Positions 1 through 5,584 of a DNA stretch of 7,798 bases are shown here, one piece after another; the first letter of the stretch is position 1, and every line of letters starts with the position of its first letter. The notes under the pieces are model-generated. The model saw nothing but the letters and a program-made list of their open reading frames with translations, did no database searches and was not told the DNA's origin. Source of the DNA: an uncultured Beijerinckiaceae bacterium (GTDB taxonomy: Bacteria > Pseudomonadota > Alphaproteobacteria > Rhizobiales > Beijerinckiaceae); the NCBI GenBank assembly GCA_937873345.1, contig CALMRL010000049.1:5971-13768 (forward strand), written 5' to 3'. The position numbers and the translations under genes were made by a program.

Positions 1-479
1 ATCCAGCGGGTCAGCGCCACCAGCTCGCCGGCGCCGTAGTAACTGCCGACACCGGCCCGCGCCTGCTGATGCAGGTTCCACTTGCCGGAGGCGTCGCATT
101 CCAGCGGGTTGTTCGACCAGGCTTCGAACTTGGCTTTGACGATCGCTGCCCAAGCTTTCGCCTCGTCCTGCGTCCATCCCAGCGTCGCGTAGTCGGGCTT
201 CGGAGCGAGCTGCAGGCCATCGCCGAGGATGGAAGCCTTGCCCTGGAGCACCAGGCCAGCGAGCCAGCCCGAGTTGTGGATCATCTCGATCGTTCGGGCG
301 GTGGCGAGCCAGTAGGACGAACGGACGTCCTCGCGGGCATCGCGCAGCGCTGGCCACCACGACGAGAAGATCGAGGCGCGCTCGCCGCGCATGAACTCCG
401 ACGAGGCCTGCGGCCGGCCGGCCGCAACTGCTGGCACCGCGGCGTCGAGCGCGCGGGTGAGCCACGTCTTCAGGCCCAT
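1..479 (-). CDS. Lambda-family phage portal protein, N-terminal part (gene runs off the window)
   Basis: The portal forms the ring at the phage head vertex through which the terminase pumps DNA and to which the tail connector attaches. The frame from the ATG at 479 stays open for 159 codons to the window edge, so only the N-terminal third or so is present. Family-typical features are visible: a WWP motif near residue 41, the ARTIEMIHNSGWLAG block at about 61-75 (in the family, ARD-LVRNN-W-AG), the following G-D-GL turn near 86-89, a KPD-LG stretch near 94-101, and a FEAW-NNP-ECD block near 118-129, ending in a GE motif near 151. These match the lambda gpB type of portal (Pfam PF05136). A strong GGAAGGA ribosome site precedes the start. 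The gene starts 18 bases after the large-terminase stop, as expected for a packaging and head operon. Family assignment is secure; completeness and the C-terminus cannot be judged. Confidence 0.93.
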   Translation of the reverse strand, partial: MGLKTWLTRALDAAVPAVAAGRPQASSEFMRGERASIFSSWWPALRDAREDVRSSYWLATARTIEMIHNSGWLAGLVLQGKASILGDGLQLAPKPDYATLGWTQDEAKAWAAIVKAKFEAWSNNPLECDASGKWNLHQQARAGVGSYYGAGELVALTRW

Positions 480-484
480 GCCGA

Positions 485-491
485 TCCTTCC
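485..491 (-). promoter_or_regulatory. Ribosome binding site of the portal gene
   Basis: Read on the minus strand this is GGAAGGA, five bases before the portal ATG. It is one of the best Shine-Dalgarno matches in the window and fixes the portal start, consistent with high expression of a structural protein. Confidence 0.75.
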
Positions 492-497
492 GGTGGT

Positions 498-2561
498 CTA
501 GCGATTGAAGCGGCGCGCCCAGCTGCCGATGGAGCGACGTTCGCGTGCAGCGGCAAGTGCAGCATTCGGCTGCTGCTTCTTGAGCGCGGGCCGTAGCTCA
601 CCTGGCAGTATGATCCGAAGAGCAGCGAGGCGCGCATCTTCTTCTCGGAGCGCGCGACGCTCAGCTGCCCGCTCTACTGCGCGAGTACCGAAATTCTCAG
701 CCGAGATGCGGAAAGCAGCCGCGGCCGCCATCGCCTCGGCATCGAGGAAATGGTTCGCCTTCTGCACCTGCAGCCAGGTCACATGGCCAGAGGGTCCGCG
801 CACCTGCACCTCAGCGACCAGCTGGCGTCGGTAATTCTCGTCTGCCTCGGCGTTGAGGTGCATGCATCCAGGCTTGTCGGCCTCGAGGCCGAGGCGTTCC
901 TGAACCGTCGCCTTCCAGTGGCCGGCGTCGAGGCGCAGCAGGCGCAGGCCATAGCGCTGGCCCGAGCCGTCCTCCGTCTCGACGTCGATCGGCACCTCAA
1001 TGAGCGGCCGCAGCATTGGCGACGAGGAGCCTTTGCTCGGGTAGACAAAGCGGCGGTAGCGCCGGCAGAACTGGTACACGCGGTTGACCGGCAGGTTCGC
1101 CTTCGTCCCCGGCCGGAAGCCGGAGTCGACGATCGCGATCTTGACCAGCATCCCGTCGATCGGCGTCGACAGCAACGTCGCAAGCTGGTCCCACACCTCA
1201 GGATCCTTGGTCGGCCCGTACAGCTCACCGTGGCGGATCAGCCAGGACGTGCCGTGGGCGCCGAAGCCGCGGATGACGTAGACGAGGCTCTTGCCCTGGA
1301 CGTCGACACCGGCGACTAGCGTGACGACGCCGATCGGCACGGTCCCGGCGGCGTGGCCGACCGCCTTGGCTGCGATCGCGTCGTGGTCCGGCGCCTCCGT
1401 CGCGCACGGCGGCGCGACCTCCCCGAAGGCCGCGTTGATCGCCGTCTGGATCTTCGCCGAGTCGGCGGCCTCGACCGCCTCCAGGAGGCGGTGCGCGCGG
1501 TCGCCGAAGCTCTTGAACGGCGAGCAGAGGCCCGACACCCACCGCGACGGATAGCCTGCCGGCGGCTCGCTGCGTACCGTGCCGTCGACCGTCACCGTCT
1601 GCCCGGGTGCGACGTAGACGCCGCGCCGGTTCATCTCGGCCTTGTGCCCCTCGACGATCTCCCCTTCGCAGTGCGGGCATTCGAGCCAGCTGTTCGCCTT
1701 CGCCTGCGCCGCCGTCGCGCCTTTGGGGTACCGGAGCAGGGCGCGCCGGGGGATGAACCATTGCGAGCAGTGCGGGCAGGGCCAGCACCAGTGGTACCGC
1801 GTGCCGCGCTGCCATAGCCGCCAGATGGGCGAGGTGACTTCGCCCTCGTCGGCGATCTCCCAGAAGTCGAGGCCGCTGGCGGCATCGCGTTTGAAGGTGA
1901 CGATACCCTGCGAAGGCGTCGAGGTCACGCCGACGGCGAAGTCGCTGTAGGTCTCGCCACGCGCCACGACGAGGCCGAGGACGTCGCCCTGGTCGCGCAG
2001 CGAGGCGAGCATCTCGTCGTACTCGTCCATCAGCGCCAAGCCGGCGGGCGAGGATTTCAGCGAGGTCGGCGAGCGCGCGGTGCCGAGACGCAAGGTGACG
2101 CCGGCGATCCGCTTCAGCGTCTTCTTCTGGCGCTTGCCGTCGAGGCCGCCGATCACCTTGCCGAGCAGCGACGTCGACTGCAGCAGCAGGTCGCGCACCC
2201 GCGGCTCGAACTGGTCGGTGTTGAACTCCTTCGACGGGCCGACGTAGAGGATCGGCACCGGGCGGTTGTCGAGGCGCTCGCCGATGATGTCGAGCATCGT
2301 CTCGGTCTTGCCGCTCTGCGCGGCGGTGACCAGCACCGCCATGCTGACGCCCAGCATCAGCAGGTCGCGGCCGAGGGGGATCGCGTAGGGCGTCAGCGTC
2401 GGATCGCGCGGACCGGGGACGCCGGTTTCCGGGCCGTAGATCCGGCAGCGGCCCCAATCGTCAGGATTCTCCTTCTTCGTCGCCGTCCAGGGCAGGCCGG
2501 CCCTCTCGCACAGCCGTCGCCATTGCCTCGAACGCTGCGCGGTACTGGTCGAAGCCGGCAT
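498..2561 (-). CDS. Phage terminase large subunit, GpA type (packaging ATPase and nuclease)
   Basis: This is the motor and endonuclease that cuts concatemeric phage DNA and drives it into the prohead. At 687 residues it has the normal length for the lambda gpA class. Visible elements in order: the Walker A-type motif AAQSGKTE (80-87), Walker B LALMDE (175-180, acidic pair D179-E180), a zinc-finger-like pair of CPHC motifs (262-265 and 295-298), and a C-terminal nuclease domain. The nuclease has GVDVQ (D420), AIVDSG (D479) and NHFLDAE (D607) as likely metal-binding acids. All key residues appear intact. The only usual in-frame start codon before the conserved domain is the ATG at 2561, preceded by GGAG, which makes the gene overlap the small-subunit gene by 101 bases. 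A shorter start is not available because no ATG, GTG or TTG lies in frame between the overlap and the conserved core. It is the second gene of a terS-terL-portal set. The family call is very firm; the first 35 or so residues are less certain. Confidence 0.95.
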   Translation of the reverse strand: MPASTSTAQRSRQWRRLCERAGLPWTATKKENPDDWGRCRIYGPETGVPGPRDPTLTPYAIPLGRDLLMLGVSMAVLVTAAQSGKTETMLDIIGERLDNRPVPILYVGPSKEFNTDQFEPRVRDLLLQSTSLLGKVIGGLDGKRQKKTLKRIAGVTLRLGTARSPTSLKSSPAGLALMDEYDEMLASLRDQGDVLGLVVARGETYSDFAVGVTSTPSQGIVTFKRDAASGLDFWEIADEGEVTSPIWRLWQRGTRYHWCWPCPHCSQWFIPRRALLRYPKGATAAQAKANSWLECPHCEGEIVEGHKAEMNRRGVYVAPGQTVTVDGTVRSEPPAGYPSRWVSGLCSPFKSFGDRAHRLLEAVEAADSAKIQTAINAAFGEVAPPCATEAPDHDAIAAKAVGHAAGTVPIGVVTLVAGVDVQGKSLVYVIRGFGAHGTSWLIRHGELYGPTKDPEVWDQLATLLSTPIDGMLVKIAIVDSGFRPGTKANLPVNRVYQFCRRYRRFVYPSKGSSSPMLRPLIEVPIDVETEDGSGQRYGLRLLRLDAGHWKATVQERLGLEADKPGCMHLNAEADENYRRQLVAEVQVRGPSGHVTWLQVQKANHFLDAEAMAAAAAFRISAENFGTRAVERAAERRALREEDARLAALRIILPGELRPALKKQQPNAALAAARERRSIGSWARRFNR

Positions 2562-2955
2562 TGAGGCGCTTCTCCAGCACGTCGCGCATCTCGGGATCGC
2601 GGCTCAAGCCCGCGGGAATGCCGCCGAAGGCATTGCGCAGCTCCGTCATCGACTCGGCGAAGAAGGTCTCGACCAGGTCGAAGTCGACGAGCTCGCCAAC
2701 CACCTTGGCGGTGTCGATCTTCATCCGCCGAAGCTTCTCGGCCTCGAGCGCTTTGGCGCCTTCGGTCTTCGTGGTGCGCCGCGCGGGGTCCTTCAGCCAG
2801 CGGATGTAGCCGAGCAGCGTCTCGACGACGTCGAACAGCTTGTCCTCGCCGCGCTGGGCGAAGCCTTCCTTCTCCAGCTTGGCGATCCACTGCGGGGTGA
2901 CGCCGAGGAGGTCGGAGACGGCCTGACCTGTCATGCGGCCCGGCTGAGAGGTCAA
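2461..2955 (-). CDS. Phage terminase small subunit, Nu1-like DNA-recognition protein
   Basis: The small subunit binds the packaging site and recruits the large subunit. Near the N-terminus is a winged-helix-like segment, TGQAVSDLLGVTPQWIAKL, followed by F-R-G-DKLFDVVETLLGYIRWL, which resembles lambda Nu1 and the P. aeruginosa or Rhizobiales equivalents. Then comes a basic and acidic helix (about K-E-K-RRMKIDTAKVVG) and a C-terminal helical part for oligomerisation, ending in an acidic tail DGDEEGES. I chose the TTG at 2955 because a GGAG lies six bases upstream, giving 164 residues. The ATG at 2934 (157 residues) is the alternative and has a weaker ribosome site. An in-frame ATG at 3108 would add a low-quality N-terminus read through the noncoding hairpin region and is unlikely. 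The stop lies inside the large-subunit frame, so the two are probably translationally coupled. Confidence 0.86.
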   Translation of the reverse strand: MTSQPGRMTGQAVSDLLGVTPQWIAKLEKEGFAQRGEDKLFDVVETLLGYIRWLKDPARRTTKTEGAKALEAEKLRRMKIDTAKVVGELVDFDLVETFFAESMTELRNAFGGIPAGLSRDPEMRDVLEKRLNAGFDQYRAAFEAMATAVREGRPALDGDEEGES

Positions 2956-2961
2956 GGCCGT

Positions 2962-2965
2962 CTCC
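2962..2965 (-). promoter_or_regulatory. Ribosome binding site supporting a TTG start for the small terminase
   Basis: GGAG on the minus strand, six bases before TTG 2955. The competing ATG at 2934 is preceded by CAGCCGGGCCGC, without a comparable purine run. This site is the reason for preferring the TTG start. Confidence 0.5.
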
Positions 2966-3059
2966 GTCGAGGGCTCGTCGGATGCGCTGGGGAAGCTGCC
3001 ATCCGGGCCGACCCTCGATTGCTGTGGCCAGCCCGGGCAGGCGGCCCGAACCGAACCAA

Positions 3060-3082
3060 GGTTTTTGCAAACTCGAAAATCC
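3060..3082. repeat. AT-rich imperfect inverted repeat upstream of terS
   Basis: GGTTTTT at 3060-3066 and AAAATCC at 3076-3082 form arms that match at six of seven positions, with the palindrome TTTGCAAA (3064-3071) overlapping the left arm. Runs of A and T are otherwise rare in this window. Possible roles are a terminase small-subunit binding site, a bent-DNA or IHF-type site, or a promoter element. None is proven. Confidence 0.45.
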
Positions 3083-3098
3083 AGAAAGGGTGCGCTCG

Positions 3099-3119
3099 CG
3101 CCCCGCACCCGGCGGGGCG
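3099..3119. repeat. Perfect GC-rich hairpin in the terS upstream region
   Basis: CGCCCCGC (3099-3106) and GCGGGGCG (3112-3119) pair perfectly over 8 bp around the loop ACCCG. No run of T follows on either strand, so it is not a standard intrinsic terminator. It could be part of a packaging site or a structured leader for terS. Confidence 0.6.
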
Positions 3120-3140
3120 GGCTTCAAAAGGTACCTGAGG

Positions 3141-3157
3141 GGGAGGGGTGCCCTCCC
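3141..3157. repeat. Second perfect GC-rich hairpin in the terS upstream region
   Basis: GGGAGGG (3141-3147) and CCCTCCC (3151-3157) pair over 7 bp with a 3-base loop GTG. On the minus strand a short TTTT occurs only about a dozen bases after the stem, so termination after the gpZ-like gene is possible but weakly supported. It lies 42 bases from the other hairpin. Confidence 0.55.
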
Positions 3158-3233
3158 GCTGCTCTGCCGCGGGCCGCCGGCGCCCCGTGGATCGCCTCGC
3201 CCTTCCTCCGCGCTCTCTCCGACGGCACCCGCC

Positions 3234-3797
3234 CTACGGCGCCAGCGCCCCGAGCCTGATGACGACGCTGCGCGCCACGATCGTCGCGACGCCCCGGTCG
3301 AAGGCGGCCGCGGTGTCGCCCTTCACCATCTCGGTCGGGATTGCCACGCCGGAGCGCACCACCTCGAGCTTGCGGCCCGCACCATCCTTGCGTCGGAACA
3401 CCTGGCCGTTGAGCTTGGTCACCGTCACGCGGTTGGGGAAGCGGCCGCCCTTCATGAAGGTGTGGTCGAACACCTGCGCGTTGCCCAGCGGGTGCGCCAG
3501 CACGCCGCTCGGCGTCTCGCCGGCATCGAAGTACTTGAGACGGATGTTCCCACCGTCGGCGCGGATGCGGTAGCTCAGGCTCGCCGCGGTCGACGGCTTG
3601 GCGCGCTGCGCCTTCGCCAGCGTCTTCTCCGGCAGCCCGATCTGCTTGGCTTCCGCCGCGATCGTCAGCAGCCGCACCCTATCGCCGGCGGCGTTCAGCA
3701 CCGCCGACAGCTCGGCGCGGCCGTCCAAACCGAGACGCCTGATCTTGCTCGCGGCATCGGCGAGCGAGCCGAGCTGTGCGGCCATCGCGAGGCGCAT
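3234..3797 (-). CDS. Lambda gpZ-like minor tail protein
   Basis: Proteins of this type (Pfam PF06763, Minor_tail_Z) act in joining or finishing phage tails. The 187-residue product has the expected layout: an N-terminal helical part of about 75 residues with AAGDRVRLLTIAAEAKQIGL near 36-55, then a beta-rich half with LSYRIRA, IRLKYFDAGETPSGV, the F-H-FMKGGRFPNRV block, a VFRRKDGAGRKLEVV segment, and the SGVAIPTEMV motif near the end. That last motif corresponds to the family's PI-------P-EM type ending. The start at 3797 is three bases after the previous stop. An ATG four codons later is also possible. Length fits gpZ, about 190 residues. Its place is odd: in lambda, Z sits well downstream of the portal gene, while here it precedes terS. 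Identification is by motif recall, so a related tail-completion protein is possible. Confidence 0.66.
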   Translation of the reverse strand: MRLAMAAQLGSLADAASKIRRLGLDGRAELSAVLNAAGDRVRLLTIAAEAKQIGLPEKTLAKAQRAKPSTAASLSYRIRADGGNIRLKYFDAGETPSGVLAHPLGNAQVFDHTFMKGGRFPNRVTVTKLNGQVFRRKDGAGRKLEVVRSGVAIPTEMVKGDTAAAFDRGVATIVARSVVIRLGALAP

Positions 3798-3800
3798 CGG

Positions 3801-4103
3801 TCAGCAGCGCAGTTCGGTGCTGGGCGGGTTCTCACCGCCGAGATGGAAGTGATGTTCGGTGACGACGCCACCCTGAACGTGGCCGCCATCCCAACTGCCG
3901 ATGGCCGAGCCGTCCCACGGCTTCAGCTTCGGTCGACGCTTTGCGCCGATCGGCCGCCGGCTGAAATGGATGCTGAAGACCCCGCCTCGCTTGTAGAAGC
4001 GTCGCTTGCTGCTCCAGCCCGGATGCCATGCATGCACGATGGTCTGGTAGCCGAGCCATTCGGCAATCGCACCGACGACATCCACCACGAACCACGGGAT
4101 CAT
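3801..4103 (-). CDS. Hypothetical 100-residue protein in the small-gene operon
   Basis: I do not recognise this family. The product begins with a hydrophobic, aromatic stretch (MIPWFVVDVVGAIAEWLGY), followed by a basic middle with SKRRFYKRGG and a Lys/Arg-Pro segment near 52-61, then a glycine-rich part with HHFHLGG near 84-90. The N-terminal stretch is too charged to call a clear signal peptide, though a short amphipathic or membrane-associated helix is possible. The ATG overlaps the preceding stop as ATGA and the stop is three bases from the gpZ-like start. This tight packing, together with mostly G/C third positions, is the main evidence that it is real. An overlapping frame at 3832-4119 has lower coding character and was not chosen. 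Function unknown; the neighbour suggests a phage structural or accessory role, which is inference. Confidence 0.7.
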   Translation of the reverse strand: MIPWFVVDVVGAIAEWLGYQTIVHAWHPGWSSKRRFYKRGGVFSIHFSRRPIGAKRRPKLKPWDGSAIGSWDGGHVQGGVVTEHHFHLGGENPPSTELRC

Positions 4104-4360
4104 CGCACCAATCCTCCAAGCCCCATGATCGACGCCCGCCGCGCCCGCTCGTCGGCGCCGGGATCTGCCCGCCCGACCTTCGGCAGCACCGCCGCCCGCG
4201 CCAGAGCCAGGCCGGCGGTGAACAGCGCGGCGATCTCCGCCTTCGCCGCCGAGCCGATCCGCTGGTCGCGCATCACCATGCGCGACCAGAACGCCACCTC
4301 GTCGGCGAGCAGGGCGACGTCGAGCGAGCGCTGCCCGGGCGCGATCGCCGGCGTCGTCAC
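4100..4360 (-). CDS. Hypothetical 86-residue protein starting at GTG
   Basis: The product is unrecognised. It looks all-helical: SLDVALLADEVAFWSRMVMRD near 12-32 is an amphipathic helix, followed by an Ala/Leu-rich helix AEIAALFTAGLALARAAVL, and a basic tail ending MGLGGLVR. The start is GTG at 4360, sharing bases with the stop of the upstream gene in a GTGA overlap. The same frame extends upstream to an ATG at 4513, but that would read through most of the upstream gene, so the coupled GTG start is preferred. The stop overlaps the next ATG. No known domain or catalytic motif is visible; helical phage accessory or head-tail proteins of this size are common, but I cannot assign one. Confidence 0.68.
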   Translation of the reverse strand: MTTPAIAPGQRSLDVALLADEVAFWSRMVMRDQRIGSAAKAEIAALFTAGLALARAAVLPKVGRADPGADERARRASIMGLGGLVR

Positions 4361-4602
4361 GACGCCTCGTCGCTCGCCGGCGGCAGGTTCACGAACCAGT
4401 CGTGGTCGTGGACCAGGGCGAACGCGACGATCGGCAGGCCGGACTCGTCGGGGATCGGCGTCGCCGCCGCGATAAGCCTGGTGCCGTGGCGCGAGGCACC
4501 CAACGCATCGCACAGGTGCTCGCGCAGGATCTCGGCGAGCTGCGCGCCGGTCAGCTGGCCGCGCCAGGTCGTGTGATGGGTACGCTCGGTCTCGATCGTC
4601 AC
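4357..4602 (-). CDS. Hypothetical 81-residue protein
   Basis: I do not recognise a family. The N-terminal half has a helix with LTGAQLAEILREHLCDALGA near 17-36, and the C-terminal half looks beta-rich (TRLIAAATPIP, LPIVAFALVHDHDWFVNLP), so a small alpha/beta fold is plausible. One cysteine, no metal site, no membrane segment. The ATG overlaps the stop of the upstream gene (ATGA) and its stop overlaps the GTG of the next gene (GTGA), so it sits inside a coupled chain. Frame continuity and overlap at both ends argue for a real gene; nothing in the sequence indicates its job. Confidence 0.7.
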   Translation of the reverse strand: MTIETERTHHTTWRGQLTGAQLAEILREHLCDALGASRHGTRLIAAATPIPDESGLPIVAFALVHDHDWFVNLPPASDEAS

Positions 4603-4961
4603 GCCCGCTCCTCCCTGGTCAGCGTGCGCGAGCGGAAGTAGTGCTCGCTGCCCGGCTTGGCGTAGCGCCTCACCAGCTCGGGATGCTCGGCGCGCAGCCC
4701 GGCGAGGTCGATCAGCCCGTCGTTGCTGTGACGCCTGACGGCGGACAGCTTGCCCTTCGCCTCGGTGATGCCGCGGCGCTGCAGCTCGGCCTCGATCTGC
4801 TCGATCCTCTCTGCCGCGCGCTTCTTGGCGAAGCTCTGTCCGCGGTGCTCGTCGGCGAGCTCGCCGTCGCTCATCGTGAGCAGAGGTGCGGCAGGGCCGC
4901 TGCGCGGCACTTGGGCGCCGTCGGTCGTCTCGCGCGGGGCGACGTCGCGGATTCGTGTCAT
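4599..4961 (-). CDS. Hypothetical 120-residue protein with a short coiled coil
   Basis: Unrecognised protein. The first 30 residues are polar and probably disordered, followed by MSDGELADEHRGQSF and a charged helix AKKRAAERIEQIEAELQRRG (about 45-64) with heptad-like spacing that suggests a coiled coil. A C-terminal part with DLAGLRAEHPELVRRYAKPG near 85-104 and an aromatic HYFRSR motif follows. I chose the ATG at 4961 because GAGG lies seven bases upstream, inside the 14-base gap after the preceding stop. Longer in-frame starts would overlap the upstream gene deeply. The stop overlaps the next ATG (ATGA). The charged, Arg-rich make-up might suit nucleic-acid or protein contacts, but that is only a guess. 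Confidence 0.72.
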   Translation of the reverse strand: MTRIRDVAPRETTDGAQVPRSGPAAPLLTMSDGELADEHRGQSFAKKRAAERIEQIEAELQRRGITEAKGKLSAVRRHSNDGLIDLAGLRAEHPELVRRYAKPGSEHYFRSRTLTREERA

Positions 4962-4975
4962 CTCGGCACCTCGTC

Positions 4976-5182
4976 TCAGGGGCTTCTGCCCTGCAGCGTT
5001 GCAGCGAGGCGCCACAGGCGATCGTGCAGGGCCCTGCGGACGGGGCCGGGCGGCGTGGCGTCTCGTCGATCGAGCGCGTCGTAGGCCGCGATCGTCATCG
5101 CCGAGCGGCGGCACAGGAACAGCGCCAGCTCGGGCGTGTAGTCCGAGATCGACGGCAGCAGGATGCGATCCGCCGGCGTCAT
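4976..5182 (-). CDS. Hypothetical 68-residue protein
   Basis: Unrecognised. The product has a Tyr/Pro turn (SISDYTPELALFLCRRSAM) leading into a helix, then a second helix in VRRALHDRLWRLAATLQG near 48-65, an arrangement compatible with a small two- or three-helix bundle. There is one cysteine and no membrane segment. The ATG at 5182 shares bases with the stop of a 12-codon minicistron (ATGA), and no independent ribosome site is obvious, so its translation may depend on reinitiation. After its stop there is a 14-base gap that carries the ribosome site of the next gene, the only real gap in this part of the operon. Confidence 0.64.
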   Translation of the reverse strand: MTPADRILLPSISDYTPELALFLCRRSAMTIAAYDALDRRDATPPGPVRRALHDRLWRLAATLQGRSP

Positions 5183-5217
5183 CGCCGCACCAGGAAGCCC
5201 GCGAGCAGGTCGGGCAT
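5179..5217 (-). CDS. 12-residue minicistron bridging two small genes
   Basis: The frame starts at an ATG in a TGATG junction with the 59-residue gene and ends in ATGA at the start of the 68-residue gene, encoding MPDLLAGFLVRR. It has no ribosome site of its own. Its likely role, if translated, is to carry terminating ribosomes across the gap and keep the downstream gene coupled, not to make a stable product. Chance is possible at this length; the exact stop-start overlaps at both ends are what make it notable. Confidence 0.38.
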   Translation of the reverse strand: MPDLLAGFLVRR

Positions 5218-5396
5218 CAGCGCGGCAGCGTCACGGCCGGCAGCGTCGGCCCGCGCACCGCGCCGGCGCGGCCGAGGGCGTTCAGGGCGTCGGCGACATT
5301 CGCCCCGCGGTCGTAGGGGGCGGCGCGCGCGCCCGGGAAGGTGCGGCCCAGCGTGCGCCAGGCCGGCTCCTCGAAGCGCGTCGGAATGGACTTCAT
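5217..5396 (-). CDS. Hypothetical 59-residue protein
   Basis: Short frame not matching any family I know. The product begins MKSIPTRFEEPAWRTLGRTF, continues with PYDRGANVADALNALGRAG, which could form one helix, and ends TLPAVTLPR. It is basic overall with no cysteine and no membrane segment. The ATG overlaps the stop of the upstream Cys-rich gene as ATGA, and the stop overlaps the minicistron ATG as TGATG. The reading frame is supported mainly by these overlaps and by the strongly G/C third positions. Without it the operon would have an unexplained gap of about 175 bases, which also favours a real gene. Confidence 0.6.
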   Translation of the reverse strand: MKSIPTRFEEPAWRTLGRTFPGARAAPYDRGANVADALNALGRAGAVRGPTLPAVTLPR

Positions 5397-5584
5397 GCCT
5401 CGCTCCTCGTCCAGGTCCTGAGGCAGGCCGAGCAGCGCACCCGCTCGACCGCGGCGCCGCGCTGCGTGCCGATCGCGACCGTCACGCCGACCGGCGGGTT
5501 CGGCTCGTGCTGCCGCGGGCAGATGCAGGGCACGCGGCGGGCGGCGAGCCTCGCCTCGGTGGGATCGAGGCGGGCGTCGGACAT
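5393..5584 (-). CDS. Small Cys-rich protein, possible zinc ribbon
   Basis: A 63-residue product with C20 and C22 (motif VPCICPRQH, with H26) and C51 and C54 (motif RCSACLRTW) separated by a short beta-like segment VGVTVAIGTQRG. Two Cys pairs or a CC-H-CC set around a beta hairpin are the hallmark of a zinc ribbon, although the first pair has CxC rather than the usual CxxC spacing. Such small proteins often bind nucleic acid or other proteins, but this is inference. I chose the ATG at 5584, which overlaps the preceding stop (TGATG), over an ATG at 5611 that would overlap that gene by 28 bases. GGAAGG lies upstream at an unusually long distance. The stop overlaps the next gene by ATGA. Confidence 0.68.
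   Translation of the reverse strand: MSDARLDPTEARLAARRVPCICPRQHEPNPPVGVTVAIGTQRGAAVERVRCSACLRTWTRSEA

Larger units (their letters stand above)
2956..3233. other. Gene-free region upstream of terS, candidate cos / packaging site
   Basis: This stretch lies between the stop of the gpZ-like gene and the start of terS and shows no convincing coding frame. Open frames cross it, but they are long GC-rich shadows. It differs from its surroundings by an AT-rich patch at 3060-3082 and two perfect GC-rich inverted repeats (3099-3119 and 3141-3157). In lambda and other cos phages the cohesive-end and terminase-binding site lies immediately before the small-terminase gene, so a cos site here is a reasonable inference. 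A leader or promoter for the packaging operon is the other explanation, and no clear sigma70 promoter was found. The actual nick positions cannot be read from sequence. Confidence 0.5.

Noticed and set aside
1225..2457. 410-codon minus-strand frame within the large terminase
   Set aside because: Out-of-frame reading of terL with extreme Arg and Pro content; the 687-codon frame contains all ATPase, zinc and nuclease motifs.
1..2561. Gene transfer agent cluster
   Set aside because: GTAs of alphaproteobacteria have a terminase-portal pair too, but theirs is of a different large-terminase class, whereas this one is GpA-type with a Nu1-like partner and a lambda-type portal.
2393..3127. 244-codon minus-strand frame overlapping terS
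   Set aside because: Wrong frame over terS, no recognisable motifs, and it covers the noncoding hairpin region.
3099..3157. Hairpins read as intrinsic terminators
   Set aside because: Neither stem is followed by an adequate T-run on either strand, so they were listed as structured repeats only.
2982..4475. Plus-strand open frame of 497 codons
   Set aside because: It is antisense to the gpZ-like gene and several coupled minus-strand genes, is low-complexity with much Arg, Ala and Pro, and has no ribosome site or family resemblance. GC-rich DNA commonly yields such shadows.
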